In this document: positions 63,901 to 64,000 of the stretch, one piece after another
How the letters are laid out: every line of letters begins with the position of its first letter
Numbering within the stretch: position 1 is the stretch's first letter
Origin: Petrosia ficiformis
Taxonomy: Eukaryota; Porifera; Demospongiae; Haplosclerida; Petrosiidae
DNA length: 64,000 nt
Direction: 5' to 3'
NCBI GenBank assembly: GCA_947044365.1
Contig: OX345639.1
Location: 124,001 to 188,000 of the forward strand
Translations under genes and position numbers: made by a program
Notes under the pieces: generated by a model
What the model was told of the DNA's origin: nothing
Databases searched by the model: none
Seen by the model: the letters and a program-made list of their open reading frames with translations, nothing else

Positions 63901-64000
63901 TCATTAGCCTAATGACCCATCCATTAATCCATTCATTAGTCTAATGACCCATCCATTCACTCATCCAGTAGTCCATTGACCCATCCATTAATGCATTCAT
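49920..64000 (-). CDS. VPS13: VPS13 bridge-like lipid transfer protein, C-terminal portion (5' end outside window)
   Basis: Large rod protein that moves phospholipids between organelles at contact sites. More than 40 exons are visible. From the upstream end there is amphipathic repeat sequence (SLTAIVSDMALIDQQEERQG; ITLEGFELILETEATE). The VAB region includes IIQNLLPFDMTVEAEDGS and MCGRINLPPDLPEEITFIIG. Then comes SVYCPFWMINKTGLHLEYK and the ATG2_C-like glycine-rich helices GLGIGLKSFFGGTVGGLTGA, AEGVTGVVVQPLKGIK, GAFGLLKGTGRGLVGLLVRP and GGLIDLTSGTLQ. RPPRFIGKDGVVTPYYPNKA precedes the PH-like end, which closes EVKEIVNKGYKIYEEFK (stop 49920-49922). An A/C-type VPS13 is most likely; the subtype is not certain. 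Confidence 0.93.
50411..50442. repeat. (GA)n microsatellite in VPS13 intron
   Basis: Uninterrupted GAGA run after the exon junction reading ETDEGKY on the minus strand. Confidence 0.9.
51690..51822. repeat. CATA and CA/CAGA repeats in VPS13 intron
   Basis: ATACATACATATATACATAG grades into ACACACAGACACAGACACAC. No other content. Confidence 0.9.
52430..52505. repeat. (GATA)n repeat in VPS13 intron
   Basis: GATAGATAGATAGATGGGCA and further GATA units between two coding exons. Confidence 0.9.
52870..53055. repeat. 18-bp minisatellite in VPS13 intron
   Basis: About ten units of TGTTAGTACATAATATAC with A/C variation at one site (TAGTAAATAATATAC). Confidence 0.92.
55376..55725. repeat. (CATA)n microsatellite in VPS13 intron
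   Basis: About 350 bp of CATA, with two similar interrupted blocks (AAATACATACATATATACAT) at 55417 and 55625. These indicate that one part of the array duplicated as a block of about 208 bp. It yields artefactual frames on both strands. Confidence 0.97.
55870..56420. mobile_element. Transposon-like insertion in VPS13 intron, class unknown
   Basis: Composition changes abruptly to more GC-rich, non-repetitive sequence between AGAACCCTCGCTAGC and CCTCCGCCTACGCGCTCGGG, flanked on both sides by ATTAC-type simple repeat. It includes a (CA)n stretch near its right end and an 87-codon open frame (56157-56420) with no recognised domain. Ends AACCCTCGC and GCGCTCGGGTT are only partly complementary, and no target duplication is clear. 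Confidence 0.4.
56700..56985. repeat. 20-bp satellite, about 14 units, in VPS13 intron
   Basis: Head-to-tail TAGTGTCATACAATGTAATG with A/G and T/A variants. Confidence 0.95.
57507..57941. mobile_element. hAT-like MITE with terminal inverted repeats and 8-bp target duplication
   Basis: The left end CAGTGTTGCCAGA and right end TCTGGCAACACTC form near-perfect inverted repeats. Immediately outside each end is CAGGTAAA (57499-57506 and 57942-57949), an 8-bp duplication of the size hAT transposons make. The 435-bp interior is AT-rich with repeated ATGCTA words and no transposase, so it is nonautonomous. It sits in a VPS13 intron, inside the first unit of a 38-bp repeat. Confidence 0.75.
57942..58043. 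repeat. 38-bp direct repeat, three units, upstream of nested gene
   Basis: CAGGTAAAGCCCCATACAAC followed by CTGCAGTAGGGGTATTCC begins at 57942, 57979 and 58017. A partial unit also precedes the MITE near 57481-57506, indicating that the MITE landed within the array. Confidence 0.88.
58061..58068 (+). promoter_or_regulatory. TATA-box-like element of nested gene
   Basis: TATAAATA lies 39 bp upstream of the ATG and just after the 38-bp repeats. Confidence 0.45.
58107..58871 (+). CDS. Intronless zinc-ribbon/coiled-coil protein nested in a VPS13 intron
   Basis: Not recognised. The 254-residue frame lies antisense to VPS13, in the intron between the VAB-region exons at about 57220 and 59347. The N-terminus has two CxxC pairs, YCPKCDAG and KICADCKRK, spaced like a zinc ribbon. 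A long charged coiled coil follows (about residues 55-185, many Glu/Lys/Gln with heptad leucines, such as MKLRLQLEQLKMGHERLQ). The C-terminal part is acidic, then TQWTRQVRHIHTSPKFM. A TATA-like box and a poly(A) signal bracket it, and codon use looks normal, so it is probably a real gene. Lack of introns is consistent with retroposition or TE origin. Confidence 0.75.
   Translation: MNTYCPKCDAGIEERQNNRAKICADCKRKEQVLRQNIGLNENQIEAVIYHVTEKTSEQERAITSIRRNEIPAMQQRIQEISEEQAKEKRETNIKQREMQEEIHKMKLQLSCLKKQVEKSENEKDKSKNEMETMKLRLQLEQLKMGHERLQMTHKEKMKESELMILRTTRDNEQGRKEYFDGLLQKNISPEVAVQVVQSIGGTNFYDREEEQSTIGVEELNREEEDRVDCPLLTENLPTQWTRQVRHIHTSPKFM
58970..58975 (+). promoter_or_regulatory. Polyadenylation signal of nested gene
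   Basis: AATAAA about 100 bp after the stop codon. Confidence 0.5.
59158..59255. repeat. (AT)n microsatellite in VPS13 intron
   Basis: Nearly 100 bp of alternating AT with one AATA break. It is self-complementary and likely to extrude or cause assembly slippage. Confidence 0.97.
60280..60520. repeat. Palindromic GTACAT/TATGTAC repeat in VPS13 intron
   Basis: Units of about 23-24 bp (TATATGTACATATGGTACAT plus TAG) repeat about eight times; each contains the palindrome TATGTACATA. Confidence 0.85.
60940..60975. repeat. (GATA)n repeat in VPS13 intron
   Basis: Eight GATA units next to an exon end. Confidence 0.93.
61340..62110. repeat. Higher-order tandem repeat, about 265-bp period, in VPS13 intron
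   Basis: The core GTTTGTAAACAATGTTCAGT recurs at about 61510, 61619, 61774, 61881 and 62039, spacing alternately near 108 and 156 bp. This gives a 265-bp composite unit present at least twice. Two 62-codon frames 265 bp apart are by-products. Confidence 0.88.

Overview
This is AT-rich, intron-dense animal DNA. Introns are mostly 45-100 bp with clear GT...AG ends, intergenic gaps are often under 300 bp, and divergent, convergent and nested genes are common. The conserved genes are typically metazoan (cytoplasmic dynein heavy chain, AIF1, delta-tubulin, zinc-type ALAD, PPIL1, RABGAP1, ABHD16A, WDPCP/fritz, SLC35F6, VPS13). Together with an expanded local family I do not recognise, this fits a compact demosponge genome of the Amphimedon type. 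That assignment is an inference; no species marker was checked.

Layout. 1-10.25 kb (+): C-terminal two thirds of cytoplasmic dynein 1 heavy chain. 10.4-11.9 kb (-): AIF1. 12.0-13.7 kb (+): delta-tubulin, divergent from AIF1 and ending 2 bp from the stop of ALAD (13.7-15.4 kb, -). 15.5-17.6 kb: a 322-bp tandem array upstream of ALAD, each unit carrying a potential exon. 18.2-19.1 kb (-): PPIL1. 19.3-24.6 kb (+): RABGAP1, with an intron-containing tRNA-Leu(CAA) inside one of its introns. 24.8-26.4 kb (+): two related small genes of unknown function, the first apparently frameshifted.

26.5-40.9 kb is the most unusual region. It holds seven related genes, all on the minus strand, for two-pass membrane glycoproteins, plus decayed fragments of the same family. 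A single-exon secreted MACPF (perforin-like) gene lies among them on the plus strand, its ATG only 46 bp from that of its divergent neighbour. The family members share an N-glycosylated ectodomain between two membrane spans. Near-identical ectodomains are joined to unrelated cytoplasmic N-termini, some with proline runs. One copy is frameshifted. The arrangement suggests recent birth-and-death evolution of a lineage-specific surface-protein system, possibly connected with a pore-forming protein; the functional link is inference.

41-64 kb (-): ABHD16A lipase, WDPCP (ciliary/planar polarity), SLC35F6 transporter and a large 3' portion of VPS13 (lipid transfer), whose 5' end lies outside the window. 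One VPS13 intron holds a TIR-bounded hAT-like MITE with an 8-bp target duplication, a 38-bp repeat and a nested intronless zinc-ribbon/coiled-coil gene on the opposite strand. Many VPS13 introns carry satellites. Dynein, delta-tubulin and WDPCP are cytoskeletal or ciliary, but nothing indicates co-regulation. The large-scale order looks like ordinary housekeeping DNA interrupted by one lineage-specific cluster.
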